From assembly GCF_004216915.1 (NCBI RefSeq), contig NZ_SGXD01000002.1, positions 186,001-250,000 on the forward strand: a stretch of 64,000 nt of DNA, in the 5' to 3' direction. The notes below the pieces were generated by a model. That model ran no database searches. It saw only the letters and a program-made list of their open reading frames with translations, and was not told the origin of the DNA. Shown in pieces: positions 18,465 through 26,536 of this stretch. Positions within the stretch are counted from its first letter, which is position 1. Each line of letters starts with the position of its first letter. This DNA comes from Motilibacter rhizosphaerae (lineage in GTDB: Bacteria; Actinomycetota; Actinomycetes; Motilibacterales; Motilibacteraceae). Made by a program: the position numbers and the translations under genes.

Positions 18465-19412
18465 TCAGACGCGCGCGAGGTCCGCCGCGCCCACCACGCC
18501 GGCGTCGTTGCCGAGGGTGGCCTGCCGGATCTGGGCCAGCGGCCGGTACGCGCGGCCGGTCAGCACCTCGGCGTACGTGCGCCGGGCCGGCTCGAGCAGC
18601 AGGTCGCCCGCCTCGCTGACGCCGCCGCCGATGACGAAGCAGGCCGGGTCGAGGATCGCGGCGAGGTCGGCGAGCCCCTGGCCCAGCCAGCGGCCGACCG
18701 ACTCGAACGACGCGATCGCCACGGGGTCGCCCTTGCGGGCGGCGTCGGTGACGTGGAGGCCCTCGACGCCCTCGGGCGAGCCGTCGCCGTAGCTCAGCAG
18801 CAGCGCCGCACCCGGACGGTCCTCGGCCGCGCGCCACCGCGCCTCGCGGACGAGCGCGTTGCCGGAGGTGTACTGCTCCCAGCAGCCGCGGTTGCCGCAC
18901 CCGCAGGGCCGGCCGTTGGGCTCCACGCGGTAGTGGCCCACCTCGGCCGCGACGCCGAAGCGGCCGCGGAACAGCTGCCCGCCCAGGATGATCCCGCCGC
19001 CGATGCCGGTGCCGACCGTCACGCAGACGACCTCGGTCTCGCCACGTCCGGCGCCGAAGTGGGCCTCGCCCCACGCCGCGGCGTTGGCGTCGTTCTCGAT
19101 GACCACGGGGAGGCCGAGCGCCTGCTCGAGCTCGTGCTTGAGCGGGCGGTGCCGCCAGCCGCCGAGGTTGGTGAGGAAGAGCACCGTCGCGCGCTGCTCG
19201 TCGATGAAGCCCGGGGCCGCGACGCAGACGGCCTCGACGTCCGGGTGCTGCTCGCGCAGCTCGCGGACCGCCCCCAGGATGGCCCCGATGGTCGCGTCGG
19301 CGCCGGTCGCGGGCGTCGACTGGCGCGTGCGCGCGTGGATGCGCCCCTCCTCGTCGACGACGGCAGCGGCGACCTTGGTGCCTCCGAGGTCGACCCCGAT
19401 GGTCAGTCCCAC
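18465..19412 (-). CDS. glkA: ROK-family glucokinase
   Basis: Phosphorylates glucose in the cytosol using ATP (or possibly polyphosphate). 315 aa. N-terminal phosphate loop IGVDLGGTKVAAAV, sugar-binding ENDANAAAWGE, and the ROK zinc motif CGCGNRGCWEQYTSG. There is no helix-turn-helix, which separates it from the ROK repressor at 6105-7280. GTG at 19412 has GGAGGAAC seven bases upstream. In Streptomyces the corresponding ROK glucokinase is also the main carrier of glucose repression, so this enzyme may influence the xyl genes of this window; that link is inference. Confidence 0.93.
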   Translation of the reverse strand: MGLTIGVDLGGTKVAAAVVDEEGRIHARTRQSTPATGADATIGAILGAVRELREQHPDVEAVCVAAPGFIDEQRATVLFLTNLGGWRHRPLKHELEQALGLPVVIENDANAAAWGEAHFGAGRGETEVVCVTVGTGIGGGIILGGQLFRGRFGVAAEVGHYRVEPNGRPCGCGNRGCWEQYTSGNALVREARWRAAEDRPGAALLLSYGDGSPEGVEGLHVTDAARKGDPVAIASFESVGRWLGQGLADLAAILDPACFVIGGGVSEAGDLLLEPARRTYAEVLTGRAYRPLAQIRQATLGNDAGVVGAADLARV

Positions 19413-19681
19413 GGCAGTTCCTCCACTCGAGCGCGCAGGCCTGGGGCCCGGTCTGGCTGGGGCACGTCACGCCCGCGCGGCGGACGGCGACGCGCAGGAC
19501 GGCGGGGTGGCTCGACGACGAGCCGGTACGTGACGGTAGTGGCAGGCGCGCGCGCCGGGCCCGGCGGCCCCGTACCGGCGTCGGGCCGGGGCGCGTCGGA
19601 CGGCGGCGATGTCGTGCCCGTCCGCACGGAGGGTACCGGTCAGCGGCAGTAGGGTCGTCACGAGCGCGAGGAGGCGGTTCG

Positions 19682-21454
19682 GTGCAGGACTTCGGCGGGA
19701 GCCTCACGGGCATCGTGTGGGACCGGGCCGCTCGCGACCCCGGGTTCGCGATGCTGAGCCGCCGCACCGGGACCGCGTGGAGCGACGTCAGCGCGGCGGC
19801 GTTCCGCGACGAGGTCGTCGCCCTCGCCAAGGGGTTCGTGGCCACCGGGCTGCAGCCGGGCGAGCGGGTCGCGCTGATGTCGCGGACGCGCTACGAGTGG
19901 GCGCTCATCGACTTCGCGGTGTGGGCCGCCGGCGGCGTCGTGGTCCCGGTCTACGAGACCTCCTCGGCGGAGCAGGTCGGCTGGATCCTGCAGGACTCGG
20001 GCGCGAGCGTCGTCGTCGTCGAGACCGCGGAGCACGCTGCGACGTACGACGCGGTGGCGGGCTCGCTGCCGACCGTGCGCGACGTCTGGCGCATCGAGCC
20101 CGCGGGCGAGCAGGGCAGCCTCGACGACCTGCGCGCCTGCGGCACGGGGGTCGCCGGTGCCGACGTGGAGGCGCGGCGCACCGCCGTCCACCGCGACGAC
20201 CTGGCCACGGTGATCTACACCTCCGGCACGACCGGGCGGCCCAAGGGCTGCGAGCTCACCCACGGCAACTTCCTCGCCGAGGTCGAGGGCATCCTCGAGG
20301 GCGTCCACGAGGTGTTCGGCAAGCCGGACGCCGCGGCGCTGCTCTTCCTGCCGCTCGCGCACGTGCTCGCCCGGGTCTTCCAGCTCGCCGTGCTCGCCGG
20401 CGGGGTGCGCCTCGGGCACACCGCCGACGTGAAGAACCTGCTCGCGGACATGGAGGGGTTCAGACCCACCTTCCTCCTGGCCGTGCCGCGGGTCTTCGAG
20501 AAGGTCTACAACGCCAGCGAGCAGAAGGCCGAGGCCGCCGGCAAGGGCCGGGTGTTCCGCCTCGCGGCGGACACCGCGGTCGCCTGGAGCGAGGCGCGCG
20601 ACACCGGTCACGCCGGCCCGTTCCTCCGCGCCAAGCACCGGGTCTTCGACCGGCTGGTCTACGGGAAGATGCGCGAGGCGCTCGGAGGGCGGGTCGAGTT
20701 CGCGGTCTGCGGCGGCGCCCCGCTCAGCGAGCGGCTGGGGCACTTCTTCCGCGGCATCGGGCTGACCGTCCTCGTCGGCTACGGCCTCACCGAGACGACG
20801 GCGGCGGCGTGCGTCAACACGCCGAGCCGTACCCGCATGGGGACGGTCGGCCCGCCGCTGCCGGGGGTCGAGGTGCGCACCGACGCGGACGGCGAGATCC
20901 AGGTGCGCGGCGGGATCGTCTTCCGCGGCTACGCCGGGGACGACGTGGCCACCAAGCAGGCGTTCACCGACGACGGGTGGTTCCGCACCGGGGACCTCGG
21001 CCACGTCGACGCCGACGGCTTCCTCCACATCACCGGGCGCAGCAAGGACATCCTCGTCACCGCGGGCGGCAAGAACGTCGTCCCGGCCACGCTCGAGGAC
21101 GTCATCCGGGAGCACCCGCTCGTCAGCCAGTGCGTCGTGGTCGGCGACGGGCGGCCCTTCGTCGGCGCGCTCGTGACGCTCGACGAGGAGGCGCTGCCGG
21201 CGTGGTTCGAGACGCGGCGCCGCCCGGCGCTCCCCCTCGCCGAGGCGGTGCGCGACCCGCAGGTGCTGGCCGGAGTCCAGGCCGCGGTCGACGCCGCCAA
21301 CGTGCACGTCTCGCGCGCGGAGTCGGTCCGCCGGTTCCGCGTGCTCGACGTCGACTTCACCGAGGACAGCGGCCACCTGACGCCCTCGATGAAGGTCAAG
21401 CGCAAGGAGGTCATGCGCGACTTCGCCGCGGAGGTGGACGCGCTCTACTCCTGA
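19682..21454 (+). CDS. Long-chain acyl-CoA synthetase (FadD15-like)
   Basis: Activates long-chain fatty acids to acyl-CoA through an acyl-AMP intermediate. 590 aa. AMP-binding P-loop YTSGTTGRPKG, the GYGLTETTAAACVN motif, GDLGHVDADGFLHITGRSKD and the C-terminal catalytic lysine region LTPSMKVKRKEVM are intact. The start GTG at 19682 follows GAGGAGG. By position and size it matches FadD15 of mycobacteria. Its 3' end overlaps the 3' end of the convergent pimB gene by ten bases. Confidence 0.94.
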   Translation: MQDFGGSLTGIVWDRAARDPGFAMLSRRTGTAWSDVSAAAFRDEVVALAKGFVATGLQPGERVALMSRTRYEWALIDFAVWAAGGVVVPVYETSSAEQVGWILQDSGASVVVVETAEHAATYDAVAGSLPTVRDVWRIEPAGEQGSLDDLRACGTGVAGADVEARRTAVHRDDLATVIYTSGTTGRPKGCELTHGNFLAEVEGILEGVHEVFGKPDAAALLFLPLAHVLARVFQLAVLAGGVRLGHTADVKNLLADMEGFRPTFLLAVPRVFEKVYNASEQKAEAAGKGRVFRLAADTAVAWSEARDTGHAGPFLRAKHRVFDRLVYGKMREALGGRVEFAVCGGAPLSERLGHFFRGIGLTVLVGYGLTETTAAACVNTPSRTRMGTVGPPLPGVEVRTDADGEIQVRGGIVFRGYAGDDVATKQAFTDDGWFRTGDLGHVDADGFLHITGRSKDILVTAGGKNVVPATLEDVIREHPLVSQCVVVGDGRPFVGALVTLDEEALPAWFETRRRPALPLAEAVRDPQVLAGVQAAVDAANVHVSRAESVRRFRVLDVDFTEDSGHLTPSMKVKRKEVMRDFAAEVDALYS

Positions 21455-22575
21455 GCTGAGAGCAGCGCCTCCAGCCGGCCGACGGTCCGCTCCCAGCTCC
21501 AGGCCCGCTCGACCCAGGCCCGGCCGGCCCGGCCCATGGCCCTCGCCCGCTCGGGGTCGGCGAGCAGCTCGATGACACGCCGTGCGGTCTCGTCGACCGA
21601 CGCGCCGGGGACGACGAAGCCCGTACGCCCGTGCAGCACCGCCTCGGGCGCGCCGCCCGAGTCCCCGGCCACGACGGGGAGCCCGCAGGCCGCGGCCTCG
21701 AGGTAGACCATGCCGAGCCCCTCGACCTCGAGCCCGGCGCGGCGGGAGCGGCAGGGCATCGCGAAGACGTCGCCCGCGGCGTAGTGCTCGGGCAGCTCCG
21801 CCAGCGGCACCGGTCCGGTCAGCACCACCGAGCGGGTGCCGGCGGCCAGCCCGCGCAGCCGCTCGGCGTCCGTGCCGCCGCCCACCAGCAGCAGTGCGGC
21901 CTCGGGCACCGCCGCGAGCACCTGGGGCCAGGCGCGCAGCAGCGTGTCCTGGCCCTTGCGCGGGACCAGCCGCGACACGCACACCACCACCGGCCGGTCG
22001 CCGAGCCCGTGCCGGGCGCGCACGCGGCCGCCGTCGACGTGCGGGGAGAAGCGCTCGAGGTCCACGCCCGGAGCGAGCCGGTGCAGCCGGCGCCGCCCCG
22101 CGTCGCTGAGCGCGGCGCCCACCGCCTCCCCCGTCCAGGGTCCGAGCACGGTCAGCGCGTCCACGCCGTCGCCCACGGCGCGCAGCACCCGGCGAGCCCC
22201 GGGGACGCGCGCCCACCACACCTCGTGCCCGTGGGTGGTGGCGACGACCGGGCCGTCGACCGCACGGCGCAGCGCCGGAGCGAGCAGGCCGAGGGGGGCC
22301 GCGGCCGCGACCCACGCCGCGCGGCAGCCCTCCTCCCGGGCGAGCGCGGCGGCGGCACGCGCGACGGACGGCTCGGGGAGCACGATGCCGCGCGGGTGCC
22401 GGACCACGCGGAACGGCAGGCCACGGTCGTACGCCGCGTCCCCCGCCTGCCCACGGGCGTAGACCACGACCCGGTCGGGAGGCAGCCGCTGCACCACCGC
22501 CTCCACGAACGACTCGATCCCGCCCTGCCGGGGCGGGAAGTCGTTGGTGAGGACGAGGGTGCGCGGGAGGCTCAC
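21445..22575 (-). CDS. pimB: GDP-mannose-dependent alpha-mannosyltransferase, PimB type
   Basis: GT4-family glycosyltransferase that adds the second mannose to phosphatidylinositol mannoside at the cytosolic face of the membrane. 376 aa: Rossmann N-domain LVLTNDFPPRQGGIESFV, TTHGHEVWWARVPGAR, the nucleotide-sugar site VSRLVPRKGQDTLLRAW, and the EX7E-type segment EGLGMVYLEAAACGLPVV. GTG at 22575 overlaps the stop of the upstream methyltransferase by four bases (GTGA). The naming relies on synteny with mycobacterial pimB next to an acyl-CoA synthetase, and on close motif agreement. Confidence 0.9.
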   Translation of the reverse strand: MSLPRTLVLTNDFPPRQGGIESFVEAVVQRLPPDRVVVYARGQAGDAAYDRGLPFRVVRHPRGIVLPEPSVARAAAALAREEGCRAAWVAAAAPLGLLAPALRRAVDGPVVATTHGHEVWWARVPGARRVLRAVGDGVDALTVLGPWTGEAVGAALSDAGRRRLHRLAPGVDLERFSPHVDGGRVRARHGLGDRPVVVCVSRLVPRKGQDTLLRAWPQVLAAVPEAALLLVGGGTDAERLRGLAAGTRSVVLTGPVPLAELPEHYAAGDVFAMPCRSRRAGLEVEGLGMVYLEAAACGLPVVAGDSGGAPEAVLHGRTGFVVPGASVDETARRVIELLADPERARAMGRAGRAWVERAWSWERTVGRLEALLSAQE

Positions 22576-23270
22576 CGGCGTACGGCGGTCGCCAGCAGCG
22601 AGATCCCGGGCAGCCCGCCGACGGGCAGGACCCGCTCGGCGACGACGACGGCCCGGCAGGCCGCGTTGAGCGCGGGGTGCGGGTCGTCGAGGTCGGAGCC
22701 GGTCGACGACCGGCGCCGCCAGCGCGCGACCGGGGCCATGAGGACGTTCCACGAGCGCAGCTCGCGCAGCTCGAACCCGCCGCCGGCGACGAGGTCGCGC
22801 AGCCCCTCGCGCTCGTAGCGGCGGACGTGCCCGACAGCCACGTCGTGGGCGGACCAGTTGCGCATGCCGGCGGGCACCGCGACGAGCAGGGTGCCGCCGG
22901 GCCGCAGCACCCGGTGCAGCTCGCGCAGCGCGGCCGCGTCGTCGGGGATGTGCTCGAGGACGTCGAAGGCGACGACGAGCCCGATGCTCGCGTCCGCGAC
23001 CGGGAGCCGCGTGGCGTCGCCCCTGACCACGTCGAGCCCCCGCTCGTGGGCGACGGCGGCGCCGTCCTCGCCGTACTCCAGGGCGAGGGAGCGCCAGCCG
23101 GCCGCGCGGAGGACGCGGGTGTTGCCGCCTCCCGCCGCCCCCACGTCGAGCGCGGTCCCGGGCGTGCCCGGCACGCGGCGCAGGGCGGCGGCGAGCAGGG
23201 CGCGGCGCTCGGCGTACCACCAGTGCCGGTCCTCGAGCGCGGCGAGCTTGCGTACCTCGGTGCCTTCCAC
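22572..23270 (-). CDS. SAM-dependent methyltransferase, class I
   Basis: 232 aa Methyltransf_11-type protein. SAM motif I is ALDVGAAGGGNTRVL, motif II region GLVVAFDVLEHIPDD, motif III LRPGGTLLVAVPAG. The N-terminus (ALEDRHWWYAERRALL) is typical of methyltransferases in polysaccharide and lipid glycosylation clusters. It is translationally coupled to pimB by a four-base overlap, which suggests that it modifies a glycolipid or its precursor. The substrate is unknown. Confidence 0.88.
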   Translation of the reverse strand: MEGTEVRKLAALEDRHWWYAERRALLAAALRRVPGTPGTALDVGAAGGGNTRVLRAAGWRSLALEYGEDGAAVAHERGLDVVRGDATRLPVADASIGLVVAFDVLEHIPDDAAALRELHRVLRPGGTLLVAVPAGMRNWSAHDVAVGHVRRYEREGLRDLVAGGGFELRELRSWNVLMAPVARWRRRSSTGSDLDDPHPALNAACRAVVVAERVLPVGGLPGISLLATAVRR

Positions 23271-23307
23271 GGAGCCGCATCCTGCCCTACCGGCGGGCGC
23301 GACCGGC

Positions 23308-24567
23308 TCAGCCCTCGGCGAGCCGGGCCAGCTCGGCGCGCCACAGGGCGGTGAGCTGCGCCGGGCGCAGGGCGTAGACGCGGGCCAGCGCCGCGGGGTA
23401 GCCGTCGGCCTGCGCCAGCCGGACGAAGCGCACGAGCCGCGCAGTGCCTCCGCGGGAGGCGAGCACGCGGCACGCGGTCCAGGCGCTCTCGTACGCCTCG
23501 GGCGATCCCCCGCGCGACACGTCGAACGCGGGGTCCGCGGGCAGGGCGCGCGGCGCCCCGCTGCGCTGGACCTCGGCGAGGAGCTCGGCGGCTGCAGCCT
23601 GGACCCCGATGCCGCTGCCGGTGTAGCCCACCCAGTCGGCGAAGCCCTCCTCGAGCCAGGCCGGTGCCTCCGACGGGCCGGCGAGCGCGACGTGGGTGAG
23701 CTCGTGCGCGAGCACGACGAGGCGGCCGACCGGGCTCAGCCCGTCGAACTCCGGCGCGGACACCAGCACGCGCCGCCCCTGCGCGACGGCGACGAGCGAC
23801 GCCGTCGTCGGGCTGCGCTCGGGCACGAGCACGAGCGGGCGCCGGTGGGCGGGGCCGAGCACGGACGCGACGCGGGCGGCCGCCCGGTCGGCGACGGCCA
23901 GCCACGGCGCCGGGTCGCCCTCCGCCGTGCTCACGACGACGAGCGCGGTGCGGTCGCCGAGCACGCGGGCCGGCGCGAGCTGCCACGGGTCGAGGGTGCT
24001 CGTGTCCGTCGGCCGCTCCGCGCTGACCCGCCAGCCGAGCGCGCGCTCGACGAGCGAGACGTCGAGCTCGCGGCCCACCGGCCCGTCGTCGGTGCCCCGC
24101 ACCGCGTAGTCCAGCCGCACCCGGGCGCGCCACGTGCTCGCGTCGACGACGTCGACCGACTCGACGACGTAGGCCCAGTGCGAGACCGGCAGCGCGGCGA
24201 CGACCGGCCACTGCGCCCGCTCGGCCTCCACCAGGCCGTCCGCCGCCGGGTCCAGCACGGAGAGCCAGCCGGCGGCGTCGTGGTGCAGGACCGCCGCGCT
24301 GCGCACGGCGAGCAGGGCGGCGACGACCGCCGCGCGCTGCTGGTCGGCGGCCGGGGCCGGGTCCGTCGGGCCCGCGGCCCCCGGTGCGTCGGCCGGTGCC
24401 GGTCGCCCGCGGGGGCCCGCCGGCGCCGTGCCCGCGGCAGTGGTCCTGCTCGTGGGCTGCGCCGTGGAGCGGCCCTCCGTGCGGCCGCCCCCACCGCCGT
24501 CGCAGCCGGCGAGCACGCAGCACGCGAGCGCCGCGGACGCAGCCGCGGCGCGCCGCCCGCGGGCTAC
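23308..24567 (-). CDS. Lipoprotein with HExxH metalloprotease-like domain; start codon unclear
   Basis: About 419 aa. A signal sequence with the lipobox LAGC precedes a Gly/Thr/Pro-rich linker, an NTF2-like or Mce-like middle domain (SAAVLHHDAAGWLSVLDPAA) and a C-terminal zinc-peptidase-like domain with HELTH at 288-292 and Glu306/307 in LEEGFADW as third ligand. This resembles gluzincins anchored outside the membrane. No ATG, GTG or TTG occurs in frame between the signal region and a GTG at 24888 that would read through an unrelated overlapping gene. The position given begins at a GTA codon overlapping the stop of the 63-aa gene, only as a marker. A rare start codon or sequencing error is possible. 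Confidence 0.75.
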   Translation of the reverse strand, partial: VARGRRAAAASAALACCVLAGCDGGGGGRTEGRSTAQPTSRTTAAGTAPAGPRGRPAPADAPGAAGPTDPAPAADQQRAAVVAALLAVRSAAVLHHDAAGWLSVLDPAADGLVEAERAQWPVVAALPVSHWAYVVESVDVVDASTWRARVRLDYAVRGTDDGPVGRELDVSLVERALGWRVSAERPTDTSTLDPWQLAPARVLGDRTALVVVSTAEGDPAPWLAVADRAAARVASVLGPAHRRPLVLVPERSPTTASLVAVAQGRRVLVSAPEFDGLSPVGRLVVLAHELTHVALAGPSEAPAWLEEGFADWVGYTGSGIGVQAAAAELLAEVQRSGAPRALPADPAFDVSRGGSPEAYESAWTACRVLASRGGTARLVRFVRLAQADGYPAALARVYALRPAQLTALWRAELARLAEG

Positions 24568-24755
24568 GCCGAGCGCACGTGGCGCAGCGGCGGCACGAGC
24601 CCGCCCTCCGCCAGGACCCGCAGCGCGCGGCGCTCGTCGGCGTCGAGGTCCACCGGGACCTCCAGCTCCGGCGGCGCGGTCCCGAGCAGCAGCGGGACGA
24701 CGCAGTCGGCGCAGCCCCGCCCGCGCACCGAGCAGGTGTCGCAGTCGACGATCAT
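24564..24755 (-). CDS. Small conserved cysteine-motif protein
   Basis: 63 aa, MIVDCDTCSVRGRGCADCV at the N-terminus. Two CxxC pairs (Cys5/8 and Cys15/18) spaced by six residues suggest zinc or Fe-S binding. The C-terminal half (LDADERRALRVLAEGGLVPP) looks helical. ATG at 24755 has GAGGAGA six bases upstream. I recall this short protein as widespread in actinomycetes next to an NYN-domain gene, without known function. Its stop codon overlaps the beginning of the lipoprotein reading frame. The 145 bases between this gene and the NYN gene hold no convincing gene. Confidence 0.8.
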   Translation of the reverse strand: MIVDCDTCSVRGRGCADCVVPLLLGTAPPELEVPVDLDADERRALRVLAEGGLVPPLRHVRSA

Positions 24756-24900
24756 GGTGTCTCCTCAGGGTCGGTCCCTCGTCGTCGGCGACGCTAGGCG
24801 CCACCACCGACAACGACGCCGCGGCGAGGAGCAGCAGGGCCCGGACGACGAGGGCCGGGACGGCGGCGGCGGCCGCGCGCGCGAGCACCCGCGGCCCCGG

Positions 24901-26217
24901 CTAGGCCCGCTCGAGCCGCTTGAGCAGCGCCGCGGACCGCACCGGGCGCGCACCCGAGCGGCGGACGCCGTCGGCCACCTCGCGGTCGTCGCTGACGACC
25001 ACCACCGGCCGCCCGGCGGGCTCCGCGGCCGCCAGCCGCCGGATCAGCTCGTCGGCGCTCTCCCCGGGCCGGGAGAACAGCACGCGCACGCCGCGCTGCC
25101 GCGGGGCCGGGGCCGGCGCGTCGAGCGCCGCGCCGTCGAAGCAGCAGGTCACCTCGGCCCCCGTCCGCGCGGCCACGCCGGCGAGGCCGCCGACCAGCCG
25201 CTCGCGCTGGCCCTGCAGGGGCAGGGAGGGGTAGCCGAGCTTGGTCACGTTGTAGCCGTCGACCACCAGGTGCACGCGCGGCAGCGCGAGGAGCGCGTCG
25301 AGCACCGCCGGGTCGTCCTCGGCGAGGGCGCGCGCGGGCACGTCCCCGACCCCCGTCGCCGCGGGACGCGCGGCGACGAGGTCGCCGGGGCGCAGGTCCT
25401 CCCCGCCGAGCGCGAGCTCGCGGCGCAGCCCGGCGGCGGCGTCCCCCAGCACGTCGAGGAGGAGCCGGAGGCGCGTGTCGTCGGCGGCCCTGCCCTCCCG
25501 GGCCGAGCGCCGGGCCGCCTCGTGCCCGGCGCGCACCCGCTCGAGCTCGGCGCGCAGGGCCGCGAGCTCGCCGCGGGCGCGCTCGAGCTCGCCCTCCGCC
25601 CGGGCCCCCGGCTCCACCGGTGCAGCCGCCTCCCGCACCGGCACCTCCTGCGGCTCGCGCGCAGGGCCGCGGGCGCCGCGCAGCTCCTCGCGCGCGAGGT
25701 GGAGCTTGCGCCGCAGGTCGACGACCTCCGCCTTGGCCACGGCAAGCTCGCCCCGCACGCGCTCGGTCTCGGCGCGGCCCTGCGCCCGCGCGACGGCGAG
25801 CTGCTCCTGGCTGCGCTCCAGCGCGGCGCGCAGCCCGCGCACCTCGGCCTCGCGCGCGCTGCCGCGCTCCTCCGCGACCATGGCGCCGACGCGCTGCTCC
25901 CAGCCGGGCGCCCGCAGGAGGTACGCCGCGGCCCCGACGTCCGCCGGCTCCGCGGCCGCCGGGTCGCGGCCGCCCTCGAGCGCCGCCACGAGGTCGGGCA
26001 GGGCCAGGCGGAGCCGCTCGACGACGACGTCGCGGAAGCCCTCGTCGACCTCGAGGGCCGCGGCGAGGGCCGGGGCGGCGTGGCGCGCGCGCTTGGCGGG
26101 GGCGAAGCGCAGGAACGGGCGCAGCGCCGCGGGGGCGTCGCCGGGCGCGAGCGACGCGAGGGCGTCGTCGGCGAGGGCGACCACCCGTGCGCGCACGGGC
26201 TCCGGCAGCGCGCTCAC
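24901..26217 (-). CDS. NYN-domain protein with coiled-coil region (putative RNase)
   Basis: 438 aa. The C-terminal 170 residues form a PIN-like NYN (YacP/DUF901) domain: HLVVDGYNVTKLGYPSLPL, CCFDGAALDAP and VVVVSDDREVADGVRRSGA supply the acidic residues expected at a metal-dependent ribonuclease site. Residues about 115-240 are a long Glu/Arg/Ala-rich coiled coil. The N-terminal part is helical, with a regular spacing of Arg and Ala. It starts seven bases after the stop of the 80-aa zinc protein and is likely cotranscribed with it. The role in RNA processing is by family, not shown here. Confidence 0.85.
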   Translation of the reverse strand: MSALPEPVRARVVALADDALASLAPGDAPAALRPFLRFAPAKRARHAAPALAAALEVDEGFRDVVVERLRLALPDLVAALEGGRDPAAAEPADVGAAAYLLRAPGWEQRVGAMVAEERGSAREAEVRGLRAALERSQEQLAVARAQGRAETERVRGELAVAKAEVVDLRRKLHLAREELRGARGPAREPQEVPVREAAAPVEPGARAEGELERARGELAALRAELERVRAGHEAARRSAREGRAADDTRLRLLLDVLGDAAAGLRRELALGGEDLRPGDLVAARPAATGVGDVPARALAEDDPAVLDALLALPRVHLVVDGYNVTKLGYPSLPLQGQRERLVGGLAGVAARTGAEVTCCFDGAALDAPAPAPRQRGVRVLFSRPGESADELIRRLAAAEPAGRPVVVVSDDREVADGVRRSGARPVRSAALLKRLERA

Positions 26218-26224
26218 GGCCGGC

Positions 26225-26467
26225 TCATGCGCGCGGCACCAGCTCCACGTCAGCGGTCGACTCGCACCACCGGCAGCGCACCCGCTCGACGACCTCCTCG
26301 AGGACGTCGGCGGACTCGACCGCCGGGCTCCCCGGCAGGTCGAAGTGCCAGTACTCCGTGACGCGGCTGCGCCGGGTCACGTCGAAGCGGGTGAGGTTGC
26401 CGCAGCGCGAGCACCGCCACCGCTGCTCGGGCCCGGGCAGGGCGGGGACCGGGGACTCGTCGGGCAC
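26225..26467 (-). CDS. Small zinc-ribbon-like protein
   Basis: 80 aa. WRCSRCGNLTRFDVTRRSRV and a second RCRWCES give two CxxC knuckles about 45 residues apart, as in a zinc ribbon. The middle segment (TEYWHFDLPGSPAVESADV) is probably beta. It is annotated only as a conserved hypothetical in the actinomycetes I recall. GTG at 26467 is preceded by TACGCT ending six bases upstream, a leaderless arrangement, and no Shine-Dalgarno. It is the first gene of a reverse-strand run that may extend through the NYN and 63-aa genes. Confidence 0.8.
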   Translation of the reverse strand: MPDESPVPALPGPEQRWRCSRCGNLTRFDVTRRSRVTEYWHFDLPGSPAVESADVLEEVVERVRCRWCESTADVELVPRA

Positions 26468-26473
26468 GGGGAG

Positions 26474-26479
26474 AGCGTA
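26474..26479 (-). promoter_or_regulatory. -10 element, leaderless (80-aa protein)
   Basis: Reverse strand TACGCT, six bases, GTG at 26467. The same TACGCT-N6-GTG arrangement recurs at 56115 and 58916. Confidence 0.55.
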
Positions 26480-26523
26480 CGGCGCGGCCCGTGTCGCGGG
26501 GCGCCCCTGTCGGTGGCCGCGTC

Positions 26524-26529
26524 TACGGT
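26524..26529 (+). promoter_or_regulatory. -10 element, leaderless (DEDD-UvrC protein)
   Basis: TACGGT ends seven bases before ATG 26537. No Shine-Dalgarno lies between. It is divergent from the element at 26474. Confidence 0.5.
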
Positions 26530-26536
26530 GCCGGGC

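Noticed and set aside
19658-24523. A reverse-strand open frame of over 1,600 codons
   Set aside because: It is a GC-rich shadow: Arg/Ala/Gly-rich, without motifs, running across fadD, pimB, the methyltransferase and the lipoprotein gene, each of which has clear family motifs in another frame.
24756-24888. Small membrane peptide gene starting MLARAAAAAVPALVVRALLL
   Set aside because: The frame has no stop of its own and runs on through the 63-aa gene in another frame; no ribosome binding site precedes it.
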